This document shows positions 16,789-27,671 of a stretch of DNA of 64,000 nucleotides, in pieces. This DNA is from an uncultured Oceanospirillales bacterium (GTDB lineage: Bacteria > Pseudomonadota > Gammaproteobacteria > Xanthomonadales > SZUA-36). The notes beneath the pieces are model-generated. The model saw only the letters and a program-made list of their open reading frames with translations, searched no databases and was not told the origin of the DNA. Numbering within the stretch: position 1 is the stretch's first letter; each line of letters begins with the position of its first letter. The stretch lies in NCBI GenBank assembly GCA_913055655.1, contig CAJXKA010000001.1:1550842-1614841 (forward strand), in the 5' to 3' direction. A program made the position numbers and the translations under genes.

Positions 16789-18179
16789 TGCGTCTGGCGT
16801 CCCGCCAGGTACCAGACCCGTTCGCCGTCGAACACGGCGTCCTGTTCCAGCTTGACGACCAGGTGATTGCCATCCCAGCTGTCGAGCGCGCGCCGGACGT
16901 TGCCCTCGATGGAATGCGCCGTCATCGGGTGCAGCGGCCAGTCGCCGCGCACCGGGGTCGGGCCCTGGTTGTCCCACATGCCGATGGTCGCCCCCGCGCC
17001 ATGGCCGTTGAAACCGATCGGGTGGGTGTAGGTGCTGCAAACGATGCTCTCGCGGTCACAGCCTGCCAGCGTTTCCGCCAGCACCTCGTTGCCGGTACGA
17101 CCGGTTTCGAAGTTGTCGGTCAGAATGTCCTGCCAGCGGTTGCCCTCGGCCAGGACCTGCTTCAATTCATCGGGCACATCGTCCTCGTCGGGGCGCAGCA
17201 CGTAGCCCATTTCCTGGGTGTCGGTGCACAGCAGCAGGTAGCAGACGCCGACATCGGTGTGCAGCACGTCGCCCGGCAGGATGACCTCGTCACCGCTGAC
17301 GCCACAGAACGGGTCGTCGCGGCCGCACTCGAACCCGGCACGCTGGATGTTCACGTACGGCATGAACCAGATCGGCAGGTCCAGGCCGGCGAACCGTTCG
17401 GCGATATACCACGCGACCTCGTCCGCCGTGGTCGCGCCCGGCGTGATGACTTTCTCGGAAAACGCTTCGTGAATGACGGCGCGGGCGATGCTGACGATGT
17501 GCGGGTAGACCTGCAGTTCGGCCTCGCTGCGCGATTCCATCCAGCGCACGACCAGGTCCTCGGCGCTGACCAGCCGTTCTCCCAACTCGGGCGGCAGCGC
17601 CTCGCGCAGGCGGCCGTGCAACGATGCCGTCAGGCCGTCCGCCACGGGCCAGGTGTCGCTGACATTAATGCCGATCCGTCGCGGGTCGCGCTCGGCGATC
17701 AACTCGGCCAGGCCCTGCCATTGCTCGTCCAGGTCTCCGCCCTGCCAGGCGGATTCGTACATGGAGCTGAATGGGTAGCGATTCACGGTCAGGCGGTCGA
17801 CACCCTCGTCCTCGCCGCGGTCGTGGAACACCAGCATGGTCGTGCGCCGGGCGGCGTAGGTCGGGTGTGGCACCAGCGTGAAGTAGACCGGGTCCTCGGC
17901 ATATTCGCGATTGATGACCAGCCACATATCGATGCCGGCTTCACGCATCAGCTTCGGCAGCAGCCTGTCCAGCCGGTCTTCGACCAGGCGGTTGATGACC
18001 GCCGGGCGCTCGCTTGGGGGCAGGACGGCGGGCACCGAATCGATCACCCTCCCCTGCTCAAATGCCGCATTCGGCTCGGCGCCGAGCGCGCTTCCGTGGG
18101 CCACCGTGGCCAGTAACAGCAGGAGCTTCACACCCCAGGTTCGTGTCATCGCCAGCCGAAAGGAAGAACGTCGAGTCAT
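16770..18179 (-). CDS. Exported M24-family metallopeptidase (Xaa-Pro aminopeptidase-like)
   Basis: 469 residues with signal peptide (VKLLLLLATVAHGSALGA). The N-terminal creatinase-like domain covers about 40-225. The C-terminal pita-bread domain carries all five metal ligands: D in LHTDVGV, D in CTDTQEMG, H in GFNGHGAG, E in HSIEGN, E in KLEQDAVF. Such enzymes remove N-terminal residues next to proline or cleave dipeptides. A periplasmic location follows from the signal peptide. Several cysteines in the catalytic half fit an oxidising compartment. It is the first gene of the minus-strand block and overlaps the sigma gene by 19 bases, so peptidase and regulators probably share a transcript. 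Confidence 0.87.
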   Translation of the reverse strand: MTRRSSFRLAMTRTWGVKLLLLLATVAHGSALGAEPNAAFEQGRVIDSVPAVLPPSERPAVINRLVEDRLDRLLPKLMREAGIDMWLVINREYAEDPVYFTLVPHPTYAARRTTMLVFHDRGEDEGVDRLTVNRYPFSSMYESAWQGGDLDEQWQGLAELIAERDPRRIGINVSDTWPVADGLTASLHGRLREALPPELGERLVSAEDLVVRWMESRSEAELQVYPHIVSIARAVIHEAFSEKVITPGATTADEVAWYIAERFAGLDLPIWFMPYVNIQRAGFECGRDDPFCGVSGDEVILPGDVLHTDVGVCYLLLCTDTQEMGYVLRPDEDDVPDELKQVLAEGNRWQDILTDNFETGRTGNEVLAETLAGCDRESIVCSTYTHPIGFNGHGAGATIGMWDNQGPTPVRGDWPLHPMTAHSIEGNVRRALDSWDGNHLVVKLEQDAVFDGERVWYLAGRQTQWRVVR

Positions 18180-18247
18180 TGAAAGCCATCCTGGTCCCGG
18201 TTGCGGTGCACGATACCACAGCGCGCGCGGTGTACAGGGTCAGCGAC

Positions 18248-18253
18248 TATACT
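18248..18253 (+). promoter_or_regulatory. Putative -10 box (TATACT) for the secreted TPR gene
   Basis: TATACT 35 bp before the ATG at 18289, in the 109-bp region divergent from the M24 gene. The preceding bases (GAC) match those at the yceH copy. Confidence 0.4.
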
Positions 18254-18288
18254 CGGAGCAACCTTGATCACGATGGAGGGTCGCGACA

Positions 18289-19968
<1,680 letters not shown>

Positions 19969-19996
19969 GCGCCGCGATGCTGTGCAAACTCAGAAC

Positions 19997-21175
19997 ATGA
20001 AAGCCGACACGGCCTTCAAGCCGCTCTACAACCGCAGCCTGTCGGCCATGGGCGACCGGCTGCATTTCGCCGCGCACAGCCATCACCTTTGGCCCGATTG
20101 TGTGTTCGAGGCCCAGCTACGCTACGTGGAAGACGCGTTCACCTGGGCCGACGAGAAGTGGGAAAACGCGGTGACGCCTGTCGAGCACGATGCCCGTCGC
20201 CGTATCGCGCGATTGCTGGGTGTGCGGGACCCCGACCGGATCGCGTTCGCGCCGAACACGCACAGCCTGTTCTTCCGGCTGGTGTCCTGTTTCGACCTGC
20301 GTCGGCCACTGCGCATCCTGAGCACCGATTCGGAGTTTTACAGCTTCAGCCGCCAGGCCCTGCGCCTGGAGGAATACGACAACATCACGGTCGAGCGCGT
20401 CCCCACCCTGCCTTTCGACACCTTTGCTGACCGCTTCCTTGAAAAGGTCGACGCCGGCGGCTGGGACATGATTTACATCAGCCAGGTGTTCTTCAATTCC
20501 GGCCTCGCCATCGACTTCATGAACACGCTGGCCGAGCGTGCACCCACCAACGCCATGGTGATCATCGATGGCTACCACGGCTGCGGCGCCCTGCCGACCG
20601 ACCTGGCCGCCATCCAGGACCGCGTGTTCTACATGGCCGGGGCCTACAAGTACCTGCAATCGGGCGAAGGCGCCTGCTTCATGACCACGCCGGCGAACCT
20701 CGACGCCTGCCGGCCGCTGTACACCGGCTGGTTTGCGGAGTTCGATGCGCTTGACCATCACGAAGAAGCCGTCAACTACGCGCCCGACGCGCGTCGCTTC
20801 CTGGGCGCCACCTTCGACCCGTCAGGCATCTGCCGACTGAACGCCGTGCTGTCATCCTGGGAAAACGAGGGCATCACGGTGAACCGGATCCATGCCCACG
20901 TCCGCGAACTGCAGCACTACTTCATGAGGCAGGTCGACGAGCGCGGTTTACTCGGACTGGGTTGTGACGACCTCGTCCACGTGCAGCAGGACTGCGACCA
21001 TTACGGGCACTTCCTGACGTTTCGCACGAAGGATGCGCTGGCGCATCGCAAGACTTTGCGCGGACTCGACATTATTACGGACAGCCGGGAAGACCGGCTG
21101 CGGTTCGGCTTTGGCATGTATCACGACACGGGCGACATCGACCGGCTGTTCGTGCGCGTCAGTCGCTCACGGTAG
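19997..21175 (+). CDS. Kynureninase-like / class V PLP-dependent enzyme
   Basis: 392 residues from ATG 19997; a GTG at 19982 would add five residues, and neither has a clear ribosome site. The fold-type I features are visible: FAPNTHSLFFRL phosphate-binding region, Asp in VIIDGYHGCGALP and the PLP-binding Lys in MAGAYKYLQSGEG, followed by a glycine. The N-terminal LHFAAHSHHLWPDCVFEAQ resembles kynureninase and cysteine-desulphurase relatives. No signal peptide, so cytoplasmic. The likely reaction is a beta-elimination, hydrolysis or aminotransfer on an amino acid, but the exact substrate cannot be assigned. Its 3' end overlaps the convergent AsmA gene by 17 bases. Confidence 0.78.
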   Translation: MKADTAFKPLYNRSLSAMGDRLHFAAHSHHLWPDCVFEAQLRYVEDAFTWADEKWENAVTPVEHDARRRIARLLGVRDPDRIAFAPNTHSLFFRLVSCFDLRRPLRILSTDSEFYSFSRQALRLEEYDNITVERVPTLPFDTFADRFLEKVDAGGWDMIYISQVFFNSGLAIDFMNTLAERAPTNAMVIIDGYHGCGALPTDLAAIQDRVFYMAGAYKYLQSGEGACFMTTPANLDACRPLYTGWFAEFDALDHHEEAVNYAPDARRFLGATFDPSGICRLNAVLSSWENEGITVNRIHAHVRELQHYFMRQVDERGLLGLGCDDLVHVQQDCDHYGHFLTFRTKDALAHRKTLRGLDIITDSREDRLRFGFGMYHDTGDIDRLFVRVSRSR

Positions 21176-24100
21176 GGGCCGGCTCAAGATTCTTGAGCAG
21201 TTCTTCGTAGTGCGCGCAGGGGTCATTTTCCATCCCGATTCGGTCGAACGCGTGTTTTGCCAGTATGGATAACCCTCCGGTGCCGACTGCAAGGCCGGCC
21301 GACAGCAGGGCTTTGGGTTTATCAAACGATATTTTCGGCGCCGCCAGCGTCCCGGAAAAGCGCACGAACGGGTTAACCAGCAAATCCGTGACGTTGGTCC
21401 TGTAAATTTCGTTGGGGTGGGACTCGAAATTAAGGTCGAGGCGCCCATCGGACAGGTCAATTTCGCCGTGCGAGGCCATTCGGATCTTGTCCGTGACCAG
21501 CGCGATGCCGGGCTCGGTACGCAACACGCCATCCTCGGCCACCAGTCTCGCCGCCGCGCAGGACACCGTCGTGCTGGACTCGGCAAGCCGGTTGGGCAGC
21601 ACGGCGTGCATCACCTGTTCCAGCAACCCACCCTCCATGAAGGCCAGTACGCTGTTGGGGATGGTGCCGCCGGACACCGATACGATGATGGTGCCGTCGA
21701 GCGTCTCCAGTGTTTCATAAAGGCTGCTGCCGCGCCCCTGGACGGCAACCCGGTACTCGAGCGCCGGCAGTACGGCCGGGTCCTGCACCAGTTCACGGCT
21801 CAGGTTCAGCCGTAACCCGCTTGCCGATGAATTCAGTTCAACAATCGCGTTGTCGCCGCCATCGGGCACCAGGGAAAAAGTACCCCTGAGATCACCCTGC
21901 AACCCCGAACCCTGCAGCCGGCTCACCCGGAGTGCGCCGTCTTCAGTGGACGCGCGCAGCGCGAAGCCGGCGTACTCACGATTCTCCAGTTGCAGCCGGT
22001 CGGCGGAGATATCGAAGTCAGAATCCAGTTGTGCCAGGCGCTCCAGCGGGAAAATCACGTCGGGAAACGGCAACCCCGGCTTGCGAATCACCGTGGGCGA
22101 ACCGGCCGGGTGGCCTGAACCTTCATCACCGGCGAACACGGAAAGGTCCAGAACACCGGAGTGCGAGTTCCAGCTGACAGTAGGTACCGCACCCGTGAAA
22201 TCAAACGCGGCGTCGCCCCTGATGTCGCTGTGGCCGGACGTGATGTCCAGCGCGTCGACGCGAAACGCCCTGCGGTTGCCGTCAACCCGGGCACCGCCCT
22301 TCAGCGACACGGCCGGCAGCGAACGTTGTCGCCACTGTCCCAGGCGCGACAGGTCCGTAATATCGACCTGGACCGAGATATCGGTGCCTTCCAGGCCGGG
22401 CCAGGGGCCCACCTCGCCCTGCAGGGCCAGGCGGGCGTCCGCCAGCTGTAACCGCGCCGTTTCCAGCGACCAGTTCCCCGTCGATACCGTACCCCGGACC
22501 GCCAGCTCGAACGGATCCCCGGGGGGCGCGTAGGCGCCGGTGGCTGACCAGACCAGGCCGGTTGAACCCCCGCTGAGCTGGATATCGAAATGTCCGTTTG
22601 CCTCGTCCAGCGGCAGCTGGAGTTCAATATCGGCTCCTGCGTCCAGTCCTTCCGACACCAGATTGATGCCGGACAGTACCAGCGCATCACCGGTGTAGCT
22701 GAACTGGCCATCAGCCTGGAACGGCCCACCCGGCCAGCGGAAGACGGCGCCACTGCGCCTGGCGTCTGCCAGCGCGGGAATGTGGCTTGCAAGGTCATTT
22801 CCGTGAACGGAAAACACCAGCCGGGTTCCTTCCCAATAACCCGTGGTGGGCAGGTCACCATGGACGTCTGCATGCAGTTCACCCAGGTCCAGGGTGGTGC
22901 CTTCGCGAATCGATACGCCCTGTTCGTGAATCCCGACTTCACCGGCCAGGCGATAGCCCTGCCCCTCGTATCCGGCGACGTCGAACAACCCCAGCACGGC
23001 CCCGGCATCCTGCCCGGTAACCTCGATCTTCAACCGCGACCCCGCCAACCGTTCGCCAGAACCGACCTCGCCGGTGACCTGCAAACGGCCCAGTGAGGTC
23101 GTCGCGTACCCCTCGATGACATTCGCGCCGGCGCCGGAACGGGCCAGGGAGAACTTCGCATCGAACGCGCCGCTGACCCGGCCCTCCTGTCCCAGCAGCC
23201 TGGCGAACCGGGAAAGGTCCGGCCCCGACAGCTCGAACGTTCCCTTGGCGTTCTCCAGCGTGGGCAGGTGGGGCACATGGGCTTCCAGCGCCAGTCGCGC
23301 CTCGCCGGTATCAATGCGTACTTCGTTCACGAGAAGGTCCTCGCCGTTGCGTTGCAGGTGCCCCGTCAATCGGAAGGGAGAGGCCGGCCATTCGCCCAGG
23401 TCAAGAAGGCTCGCCACCCGGTCAAGCCGGGGACCGCTGGCATCCAGGTCGAACGTGACGTGGTTGATGCTGGATATCGACGGCATGTTCGCGGCTGCAT
23501 CGAGCCGGGTGGCACCGACATCACCCCGGAGTGTGAGCTGAATCCCGTCGCCCAGGTGCTGACTGGCCAGGCGGATGGAAAATCCGCCCGCGGGCGCGTC
23601 CCGCCCGAACAGGTGCGCCACGGCGCCGAAGTTGTCACCGTCGAGGCTGATGTCAAACACGGGGCGCTCCGGGCGGGCCAGCGAATCGATGGTCGCGGAA
23701 CCCTCGAACCTGACATCACCAAACTGGCCGCGACCGTCGAACCGGACATCCTGCCCCTCGAGAAGGGCGTCGTAAGTCCCCACGATTCCCTCGTAGGCCA
23801 GTGCCTTGCCATCCAGTGCGCCCCTTACTTCCGCCCGAACCATCCCGTCAGCGGCGAGGTGGTGATCGAATGCCTGCAGCGAAAGCACCAGCGGCGTGTT
23901 CCGATTGGGCTGTCGCCAGCGAATGTCGACATCTTCGAGCTCAACATGCCGAAACAGGACCGGGAACGGACCGTCAGTCGCATCCTGATCGACTTCGTCT
24001 GACCCGGGCCTGCCAGGTGGCAGGTTGTCCCGGCCATCATCACCCGTCTCGATGGACAGGCTCACACCCGCCGCCTCGAACCGGGTGATATCAATCGGGC

Positions 24101-24401
24101 GCCGCATGAGCGCCAGCAGCGGCAGCTCAAGCTCAAATCGCTCTATGGCCAGGAATTCAGGATCAGACGCCCATTCGGCGTTGGCCACCCGCACGCCGCT
24201 GGCGGCAATGCTCAACGTGCCGCCAATACGAACTTCGAGCGATTGCTCAATGGTCACCTCACGGCCAAGGCGCGCACTCAGCGCCGACTCGATGGTCGGC
24301 CGGAACTGGCCGAAGTCGGTTCGCACCACCCACACGAACGCCGCCCCAATCAGCAACACTACTCCGAGCAGTGAAAAGACGATGACTCGACGCCTGGTCA
24401 T
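21159..24401 (-). CDS. AsmA-family envelope protein
   Basis: 1080 residues with one N-terminal membrane helix (VIVFSLLGVVLLIGAAFVWVV) and a large beta-rich periplasmic region. The N-terminal AsmA signature (FRPTIESALSARLGREVTIEQSLEVRIGGTLSIAASGVRVANAEWASDPEFLAIERFELELPLLALMRRPIDI) and the C-terminal DUF3971/AsmA_2-like region (DLNFESHPNEIYRTNVTDLLVNPFVRFSGTLAAPKISFDKPKALLSAGLAVGTGGLSILAK) identify it. AsmA-like proteins (TamB, YhdP, YicH group) are thought to bridge the envelope and carry phospholipids to the outer membrane. A pair of cysteines near both C-terminal ends (SCAAARL, DPCAHYEELL) may form a disulphide. It is alone on its strand and convergent with the PLP-enzyme gene. Confidence 0.88.
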   Translation of the reverse strand: MTRRRVIVFSLLGVVLLIGAAFVWVVRTDFGQFRPTIESALSARLGREVTIEQSLEVRIGGTLSIAASGVRVANAEWASDPEFLAIERFELELPLLALMRRPIDITRFEAAGVSLSIETGDDGRDNLPPGRPGSDEVDQDATDGPFPVLFRHVELEDVDIRWRQPNRNTPLVLSLQAFDHHLAADGMVRAEVRGALDGKALAYEGIVGTYDALLEGQDVRFDGRGQFGDVRFEGSATIDSLARPERPVFDISLDGDNFGAVAHLFGRDAPAGGFSIRLASQHLGDGIQLTLRGDVGATRLDAAANMPSISSINHVTFDLDASGPRLDRVASLLDLGEWPASPFRLTGHLQRNGEDLLVNEVRIDTGEARLALEAHVPHLPTLENAKGTFELSGPDLSRFARLLGQEGRVSGAFDAKFSLARSGAGANVIEGYATTSLGRLQVTGEVGSGERLAGSRLKIEVTGQDAGAVLGLFDVAGYEGQGYRLAGEVGIHEQGVSIREGTTLDLGELHADVHGDLPTTGYWEGTRLVFSVHGNDLASHIPALADARRSGAVFRWPGGPFQADGQFSYTGDALVLSGINLVSEGLDAGADIELQLPLDEANGHFDIQLSGGSTGLVWSATGAYAPPGDPFELAVRGTVSTGNWSLETARLQLADARLALQGEVGPWPGLEGTDISVQVDITDLSRLGQWRQRSLPAVSLKGGARVDGNRRAFRVDALDITSGHSDIRGDAAFDFTGAVPTVSWNSHSGVLDLSVFAGDEGSGHPAGSPTVIRKPGLPFPDVIFPLERLAQLDSDFDISADRLQLENREYAGFALRASTEDGALRVSRLQGSGLQGDLRGTFSLVPDGGDNAIVELNSSASGLRLNLSRELVQDPAVLPALEYRVAVQGRGSSLYETLETLDGTIIVSVSGGTIPNSVLAFMEGGLLEQVMHAVLPNRLAESSTTVSCAAARLVAEDGVLRTEPGIALVTDKIRMASHGEIDLSDGRLDLNFESHPNEIYRTNVTDLLVNPFVRFSGTLAAPKISFDKPKALLSAGLAVGTGGLSILAKHAFDRIGMENDPCAHYEELLKNLEPAPTVSD

Positions 24402-24443
24402 GCGCCAAGTTTAGCCCCAACCGGTATTTTTCAGCAGGTTTCC

Positions 24444-24449
24444 TATACT
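24444..24449 (+). promoter_or_regulatory. Putative -10 box (TATACT) for the Hcp-like gene
   Basis: TATACT 39 bp before the start at 24489, between the divergent AsmA and Hcp-like genes; T-rich sequence precedes it but no good -35. Confidence 0.4.
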
Positions 24450-24488
24450 CAGGTACACCATTCATTCACGATACCGGGGGGTATTCTC

Positions 24489-25037
24489 ATGAAGGTTTCC
24501 ACAAGGCTTGTCGTTTCCGCCGTCCTGATAGCGGGACTGTTCATCGCGCCTTCCGCTTTTGCCCAGCTGAAGGCGTTTATCAAGATCCCGGACATCCCGG
24601 GTGAATCAAAACGGGCCAACCGCGAGGACTGGATCGACCTGGCCAGTTTCAGCTACCCGGTCATTCGCGAAGAAAGTGCCCAGGTGGGCCGCGGACGCGC
24701 CCGCAGCAGGGCCACGGTAGGGCCGGTAATGGTCGGCAAGTGGGGCGACTCGGCTTCGGTCTATATCAACCTGGCGACTTTGCAGGGGAAGGTTTTCGAT
24801 GAAGTCGTGGTCGAGATTCTCCAGGATACGGGTGAAGCCTCGCTGTTGAAGTTTCGATACACATTCGAGAACGTGACGTTTACCAGTTACACCTCGGAAA
24901 TGAGCGACGGGGGGCTCGTCGAGGAATCTTTCGGCATGGTCTTTGAAGCACTGCGCGTGCTGTATGTCGAAACCAACGACGACCACTCGGCCGGCGACGA
25001 GCACGAAATCGAGTACGACATCGCGGCCGGCGTCTGA
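24489..25037 (+). CDS. Hcp-like protein (type VI tube family) with Sec signal peptide
   Basis: 182 residues. The first 26 form a clear signal peptide (MKVSTRLVVSAVLIAGLF, cleavage after AFA). The mature part opens LKAFIKIPDIPGESKRANREDWIDLASFSYPV, which has the pattern of the T6SS Hcp family (FLKxDGIxGES...W(I/V)xxLSF). It continues with the usual beta-barrel strands and a C-terminal MVFEALRVLYVET matching Hcp's final strand. Normal Hcp has no signal peptide because it is loaded through the T6SS from the cytoplasm. No other T6SS genes are present, so a periplasmic or secreted role unrelated to a T6SS tube is likely. Divergent from AsmA; followed at 81 bp by osmC. Confidence 0.82.
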   Translation: MKVSTRLVVSAVLIAGLFIAPSAFAQLKAFIKIPDIPGESKRANREDWIDLASFSYPVIREESAQVGRGRARSRATVGPVMVGKWGDSASVYINLATLQGKVFDEVVVEILQDTGEASLLKFRYTFENVTFTSYTSEMSDGGLVEESFGMVFEALRVLYVETNDDHSAGDEHEIEYDIAAGV

Positions 25038-25118
25038 CGAACACCGCGGTACCGCCAGGCACTGCAATTTGCATCCCGTGCGCTTTCACCGGCGCCCGGG
25101 ATGCACTACATTGCGCCC

Positions 25119-25538
25119 ATGAAACGTGATCACACCGTCAAATGGGCCGGCGACCTCGGCTTCGTGGGGACCGCGGGCAGCGGTCATTCCATCGTCATGG
25201 ACGGCGACAAGCATGTGGGCATGTCGCCAATGGAAATGCTGTTGCTGGGCACGGCCGGCTGCGCCGCCATCGACCTGGTCATGATCCTGAAGAAGGGTCG
25301 CCAGAAAGTTATGGACGCGCACGTCGAGATCGGCGGCGTGCGGCGCGAGGAAATGCCGAAGTACTACACCGAGGTCGACATGCATTTTGTCGTCAAGGGC
25401 GTCGATATCGAGCCGGCGAAGGTTGAACGCGCGATTGACCTGGCGATGGAAAAGTACTGCTCGGCCTCTGCACAGCTGAAAGCGCTGGCGACCTTTACCA
25501 CCAGCTACGAAATTGTCGAGGCCGGGTTGCCGGACTGA
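25119..25538 (+). CDS. OsmC/Ohr-family peroxiredoxin-like protein
   Basis: 139 residues from ATG 25119 (MKRDHTVKWAGDLGFVG), where family members usually begin; the ATG at 25101 would add six atypical residues. The two reactive cysteines of the OsmC fold are present: AGCAAIDLV (about residue 48) and KYCSASAQLK (about 110). The sequence style (SGHSIVMDG, GMSPMEMLLLGTAGC) is of the YhfA-like OsmC subgroup, which reduces organic hydroperoxides or binds related ligands in the cytoplasm. An 8-bp inverted repeat (GCATCCCG at 25071-25078 / 25097-25104) precedes the start. Confidence 0.9.
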   Translation: MKRDHTVKWAGDLGFVGTAGSGHSIVMDGDKHVGMSPMEMLLLGTAGCAAIDLVMILKKGRQKVMDAHVEIGGVRREEMPKYYTEVDMHFVVKGVDIEPAKVERAIDLAMEKYCSASAQLKALATFTTSYEIVEAGLPD

Positions 25539-25565
25539 GCCGGCCGTCTGCCAGCTCGGTTCGCC

Positions 25566-27671
25566 TCACTCAACGACCAGCACGCCCCGCATGGTCAGGT
25601 AATGACCTGGGAAGGTACAGACAAACTCGTAGCGACCCGGCGTTTCCGGCGCGGTGAAGTAGATGGTCTCGGCCGCGCCGGGGCCCACCAGCGCGGTATG
25701 TGCGAGCACGTCGGCTGAAGCCGGCACGTAGTCATTCTTAGGTCCTTCCAGCCCCATCTGCAGCGCGGCCTGGCCGACGCGGTCGGCGGCACCGGGCGCG
25801 ACGACCAGCACGTTGTGCATCATGTCGTCGTTGTTGTTGAACTCGAGGGCTACCCGGCTGCCGGCGGCCACCCGCAACTCGGTCTTGTCGAATTGCATAC
25901 CCGGCACGGTGCCCAGTGACAGGGTGGCATCGACGCCGTCCCAACCGCCGGGTAGCGTCGTCATGCGGCGCTCGTCGGCAGGCACGGTGGCTGTCGAAGC
26001 GGCATTCTGTGCATCGGGGGACACGGTATCGGCGGCCGTCGTGGCGGTGGCCGTATCGCCGGCGCCACGGACTTCCATCCAATCGTTTTCGGGTACGGGG
26101 CGACCCGCCGGAATCTCGTTCAGGGTCACGTAGGCGGCATCATGCAACAGCGGCTCGCCGGAACCCGCGGCCCGAATGCCATCAATCTTCAGTTCGTGAA
26201 CGTAGTAACGCCGGGGTGCATCCACCACCAGCCGGACCCGGGTATCATCATCGGACAACACGGCGCCGCGGATGGTCTCCTGACGGTCATCGACCACCGG
26301 GCTGCCGTACACCGGGTGGTGCTTGTAGGTGAAACTGGTCACCGAGTAACCGGCTTCGCGCGCCGATTCGGGGTCGACGGGGCGCGTGAACTCCACCTCG
26401 AAACCGTCCGGCATGGCGCGCACGGCTTTCATCTCGAACGGCGTTTCGCCGGTCCACACCACGCGCTGCAGCCCGAACGGCTCGGGGCCGGTTGAACCCC
26501 AGCCACGGCTGGTCTGGCCGACATAAAGGTCACCGCCCGGCCCCCAGGCCAGCCTCAGCACACCGGAATCGAATCCCTCGATGAACGGGAACGCCGCGCC
26601 CTGGTAGACGCCGTTGACCTTCTCCAGGAACACGCGGGTGATGGAACTGCGGCCCTGGTCGCCGACGAACACCTGCCCGGTGAACGGGCCAAACCCGCCA
26701 CCGGTATCGTCCTGGATGATCTCGGAAGTACTCACTCCGAGGATGCCGTGTGGCAGCCAGGCGGCCGGCAGTTTGGTCGCCGGCAGCTTCGCCGCGACGT
26801 CTGCCAGCGTCACCAGCGGCTCGTCCTCGCGGTTGGCCAGCATCTGCGGCGTCTCGCCCTCGGCCGGGAACCGCGGGTCGACGATGTCGTAGAGGTCGTC
26901 CGCGGTCATATCGAGCGGTGATCCCGGTTCACCCGTCCAGGCCAGGCTGGCCGGGTGACCGGAGAAGTCGCCCTTTTCAAGGTGCTTGATGAACCCGGAG
27001 CCGACCCAGTCACCCTGGTTGTCGGAATAGAAGAAATCGCCATCGACCATGCCCAGCCCGGCCGGCGAGCGCATACCCGCGGCCCAGGGCGTGACCGTCC
27101 CGTCATCATTGATGCGCAGGGTCCAGCCGCGCCAGGGCACCCGGCTCTCGGCCCGCCACCAGGCGCTGTCACTGAACGCCACGTTGGTGGTGACGAACAG
27201 GTCACCGTCGGGGGCGACCTTCGGGCCAAAGGAATATTCGTGGTAATGGCCGGACAGCGGCCAGTCATACACCGTTTCGTAGCGGTCGGCCACGCCGTCG
27301 CCATCGCGGTCTTCCAGGCGGGTCAGTTCGCCGCGTTGGGCGCTGTACAGTGCGCCATCCTTCCAGGCCAGGCCCAGCGACTCGTGCAGCCCGTTGGCGA
27401 ACAGGCGGTAATACGGCGCCCCGCGTTCGCCCGAAGGATTGTCGATCATCCAGACCTCGCCATAGCGGGTGGACACCGCCAGCTGTCCGCTCGGCAGCAC
27501 GGCCAGGCCGCCCACCTCCAGTTCCACGCCCTCCGGAGTGGGGATGTCGATGATCCGGTAGTAATCCTCGACCCGCGGGTCCGGCTGCGCGGACGGCTGG
27601 GCGCCGGCGGCGGAAGTGATGAGGACCAGCGCGCTGGCGGCCAGGGTCACGGCCCGGTTCAGCGCGGCCAT
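25566..27671 (-). CDS. Exported beta-propeller-like dehydrogenase-type protein with C-terminal cupredoxin
   Basis: 701 residues with signal peptide ending AGAQ. The first ~430 residues have the blade-like repeats of the sorbosone/glucose-dehydrogenase and PVC-type membrane-bound dehydrogenase family (GLAVLPSGQLAVSTRYGEVWMI, RDGDGVADRYE, SPAGLGMVDGDFFYSDNQGDW, VFVGDQGRSSITRV, LRLAWGPGGDLYVGQTSRGWG). A beta-sandwich-like linker follows. The last ~110 residues are an azurin/plastocyanin-like domain with type 1 copper ligands: His in MMHNVLVV and Cys/His/Met in YEFVCTFPGHYLTM. The protein may oxidise a sugar and pass electrons to its own copper. Its start overlaps the upstream stop (TGATG), so it is coupled to the DUF1080-like gene. 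Confidence 0.82.
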   Translation of the reverse strand: MAALNRAVTLAASALVLITSAAGAQPSAQPDPRVEDYYRIIDIPTPEGVELEVGGLAVLPSGQLAVSTRYGEVWMIDNPSGERGAPYYRLFANGLHESLGLAWKDGALYSAQRGELTRLEDRDGDGVADRYETVYDWPLSGHYHEYSFGPKVAPDGDLFVTTNVAFSDSAWWRAESRVPWRGWTLRINDDGTVTPWAAGMRSPAGLGMVDGDFFYSDNQGDWVGSGFIKHLEKGDFSGHPASLAWTGEPGSPLDMTADDLYDIVDPRFPAEGETPQMLANREDEPLVTLADVAAKLPATKLPAAWLPHGILGVSTSEIIQDDTGGGFGPFTGQVFVGDQGRSSITRVFLEKVNGVYQGAAFPFIEGFDSGVLRLAWGPGGDLYVGQTSRGWGSTGPEPFGLQRVVWTGETPFEMKAVRAMPDGFEVEFTRPVDPESAREAGYSVTSFTYKHHPVYGSPVVDDRQETIRGAVLSDDDTRVRLVVDAPRRYYVHELKIDGIRAAGSGEPLLHDAAYVTLNEIPAGRPVPENDWMEVRGAGDTATATTAADTVSPDAQNAASTATVPADERRMTTLPGGWDGVDATLSLGTVPGMQFDKTELRVAAGSRVALEFNNNDDMMHNVLVVAPGAADRVGQAALQMGLEGPKNDYVPASADVLAHTALVGPGAAETIYFTAPETPGRYEFVCTFPGHYLTMRGVLVVE

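Noticed and set aside
16452-18116. 554-codon plus-strand open frame
   Set aside because: Antisense to the M24 and sigma genes, both with complete family motifs; no signal peptide, ribosome site or domain pattern.
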